Assembly (NCBI GenBank): GCA_016871135.1
Contig: VFZQ01000032.1
Coordinates: 1 to 16,382 of the forward strand
Direction of reading: 5' to 3'
DNA: 16,382 bases
DNA from: Acidobacteriota bacterium
Lineage (GTDB): Bacteria; Acidobacteriota; Terriglobia; Bryobacterales; Bryobacteraceae
Position 1 is the first letter of the stretch. Each line of letters begins with the position of its first letter. The notes under the pieces were generated by a model. That model was not told where the DNA came from. It did no database searches and saw only the letters and a list, made by a program, of their open reading frames with translations. This document shows positions 14,731-16,382 of the stretch, in pieces. The position numbers were made by a program, and so were the translations under genes.

Positions 14731-16149
14731 ATGAGATTTCGCGTCCCCGAAGCTCGGAACCCCGGTTACCTCGGTAAACGCTTCGGCGACTTGAAGGTCC
14801 GCTTTAAGCTCATCGTTCTACACAACACTTTTTTTCTTGTGTTAACGAGTTCGGTGTATTTCACCGTGTTCCCCTTGCTGGAACAAAGGGTATCCGGCGC
14901 CAGGTCGAGAGAGATCAGCCTGATTCAACAAGCGCTTCTCTCGGAGTCCCCACTGCCGCGACTTCCGGGGCTGGAAATCTACTCCTTTGAGGAAGGAGGA
15001 GCGGAGGCTCTGGCTCTTTCAAGCGATCTGCATGTATGGCTGGATCAGAATCCGGGCCGGATCCGGGGCGATGCCGCTACCGACGAGTTCCTCTACCGCA
15101 AGAGCCCCACGTCTGGGGTCTACCGGCGAATCCGGCTGCCCAACGAGTACTATCGTCAGGCGCTTCAACTCGTCCGTTGGGCGCTGTTCCTGGTCCTTGG
15201 AGTGATCTACGTCTTGGCGGTCCTCCTTTTGGAGTTGGTGATCATGCCTCTCTATGTCTATCGGCCGTTGCGCGCAATGCTGCAAGCAGATTATTCCGTA
15301 ATGGCTAGGGATTCTCCGAACGAAATCATACCGGAAGATTTCTTGTCAGACGACGAGATCGGCCAGATCATGCGCTCCCGCAACTCCACCGTGCAACTCC
15401 TCCGCCGCCGCGAAGAGGAATTGGAAAAAGCCCTCACGCGTCTGGAAACCGCCAAGCGTTCGATGGTCGATCAGGACCGCCTCGCCAGCCTCGGCCAGCT
15501 CAGCGCCGGAGTCGCCCATGAATTGAATACGCCCGTAGCCGTCCTCCAGGGCTCGATCGAAAAACTTCTCGAAACCATTGAGGCCCCGCAAGCCCGCGCC
15601 CGCCTTGAACGCATGCAGCGCGTCGCGGCACGCCTTCGCTCCATCAGCGAAGGCCTCCTCGACTTCGCACGCGTCCGCAAACAGAAAAACGAGCCGGTCA
15701 GCATCCGCCCGCTTGTCGACGAGGCCTGGGCGCTGCTCGCCCTCGACGATAACTCCAACGCGGCGGCGTTCGTTAACGAAGTGCCCGCGAACTGCATCGT
15801 TAATGGCAATCCGGACCGCCTGATCCAGGTCTTTGTCAACATCCTGCGCAACGCGCTGCAGGCCGCGCCTGCGTCGAATGGTCAAATCCGCGTTAGCGCC
15901 ACTCCCTTCCCGGCCACAGCCGGCCGTTGGTGGTCGATCGCCGTCGACGACAACGGCCCCGGCATCCCCGAACATGTGCTTCCGGAAATCTTCGATGCCT
16001 TCATCACCACGCGCCTTGACTCCCGCGGCACCGGCCTTGGCCTGACGGTCTCCGAGGGAATCATTCAACAGCACGGCGGGACCATCAGCGCGTCAAACAG
16101 CAAAGGCGGCGGCGCGCGGATCGAAATCCGCCTGCCCGAGCCGGGTTAA
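14731..16149 (+). CDS. Membrane-bound sensor histidine kinase
   Basis: This 472-residue protein has two membrane helices (about 26-50 and 149-173) around an extracytoplasmic region of about 100 residues that I do not recognise. A HAMP-like linker with DDEIGQI (207-213) and a coiled coil follow. The dimerisation domain carries the phospho-acceptor His263 in GVAHELNTP. The ATPase domain has the N box (Asn374 in NILRNALQ), the G1 box DDNGPGIP (406-413), an F box (FDAF) and the G2 box GTGLGL (433-438). It has no receiver domain. It is divergent from the act-cox operon and shares its upstream region, so it may control or sense respiration, but this is only suggested by position. No response regulator is visible in the window; it may be encoded elsewhere. 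Confidence 0.93.
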   Translation: MRFRVPEARNPGYLGKRFGDLKVRFKLIVLHNTFFLVLTSSVYFTVFPLLEQRVSGARSREISLIQQALLSESPLPRLPGLEIYSFEEGGAEALALSSDLHVWLDQNPGRIRGDAATDEFLYRKSPTSGVYRRIRLPNEYYRQALQLVRWALFLVLGVIYVLAVLLLELVIMPLYVYRPLRAMLQADYSVMARDSPNEIIPEDFLSDDEIGQIMRSRNSTVQLLRRREEELEKALTRLETAKRSMVDQDRLASLGQLSAGVAHELNTPVAVLQGSIEKLLETIEAPQARARLERMQRVAARLRSISEGLLDFARVRKQKNEPVSIRPLVDEAWALLALDDNSNAAAFVNEVPANCIVNGNPDRLIQVFVNILRNALQAAPASNGQIRVSATPFPATAGRWWSIAVDDNGPGIPEHVLPEIFDAFITTRLDSRGTGLGLTVSEGIIQQHGGTISASNSKGGGARIEIRLPEPG

Positions 16150-16330
16150 TCAATGGCCCTCGTCGCCGGTCCTCCTACAAGAACATGCTCCTGGCACCTC
16201 GTCGTCGATACTATGCGCGAGTGGATTTCGTTCACGGTGTGCGCGCCACGCCGATACTCTGCCATCCCTTAAAATTACTCGGCGGCGCTCCTGGCTAACC
16301 CGCATATCTCACAGGCACGCTGAAAGCGCG
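16150..16330. other. Region after the histidine kinase with no supported gene
   Basis: I see no convincing coding region, RNA gene or T-rich hairpin terminator. A 39-codon open frame (16153-16272) has no ribosome binding site and no recognisable sequence. Confidence 0.5.
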
Positions 16331-16374
16331 GGTACCGGGGGTACCGGCCGGGGTATTTTTGAGGGTCGAGGGTC
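16331..16374. repeat. Short GC-rich tandem repeats near the window edge
   Basis: GGTACC occurs at 16331-16336 and again at 16340-16345, both followed by a GG run, giving a 9-nt period; a third partial GGGGTA lies at 16350-16355 followed by five T. Directly after, GAGGGTC is repeated twice in tandem (16361-16374). The pattern resembles a dispersed intergenic repeat, but it runs close to the edge and cannot be delimited. Confidence 0.4.
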
Positions 16375-16382
16375 AAGTCAGG

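Noticed and set aside
16153..16272. 39-codon open frame after the histidine kinase
   Set aside because: It has no ribosome binding site, no recognisable sequence and a length expected by chance.

Overview
The window carries one long respiratory gene cluster on the minus strand. It encodes a complete alternative complex III (ActA to ActF, a quinol:cytochrome c oxidoreductase unrelated to the bc1 complex), followed directly by a caa3-type cytochrome c oxidase (subunits II, I, III and IV), an SCO copper chaperone and one small membrane protein. The host looks like an Acidobacteriota bacterium, possibly near Solibacter/Bryobacterales. That guess rests on the fused act-cox cluster, the high-GC style and the zinc-finger/FecR regulator at the left edge; no taxonomic marker gene is present.

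Layout, left to right. 1-1525 (minus): an anti-sigma factor-like protein with a zinc-binding N-terminus, one membrane segment, a FecR domain and a long unrecognised C-terminal part that runs off the window. 1536-2048 (minus): an ECF sigma factor, 10 nt upstream of it and probably co-transcribed. 2058-2181: a gap. 2182-14520 (minus): twelve genes read in the order actA-actB-actC-actD-actE-actF-small protein-sco-coxB-coxA-coxC-coxD. Neighbours overlap by 1-8 nt or are separated by 10 nt or less, so this is very probably one operon. 14521-14730: a divergent control region with a candidate promoter, two near-identical direct repeats and two inverted repeats. 14731-16149 (plus): a membrane-bound sensor histidine kinase. 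16150-16382: no convincing gene, but short GC-rich tandem repeats at the end.

How the genes work together. Membrane quinol would be oxidised at the NrfD-like subunits ActC and/or ActF. Electrons would pass through the Fe-S clusters of ActB to the five c-hemes of ActA and the single c-heme of the lipoprotein ActE. From there they could go to the c-type heme fused to oxidase subunit II (CoxB), then CuA, heme a and the heme a3-CuB site of CoxA. The fused heme on CoxB and the single operon suggest a physical ACIII-caa3 supercomplex, as described in other bacteria. CoxA has the A2-type Tyr-Ser motif in place of the D-channel glutamate. SCO would help load CuA. Heme A synthesis genes (ctaA, ctaB) are not in the window.

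No wholly new system is evident. The least explained parts are the long C-terminal region of the anti-sigma/FecR protein, the small membrane protein between actF and sco, the Ala/His-rich insert in ActB, and the histidine kinase with its repeat-bearing divergent promoter region.
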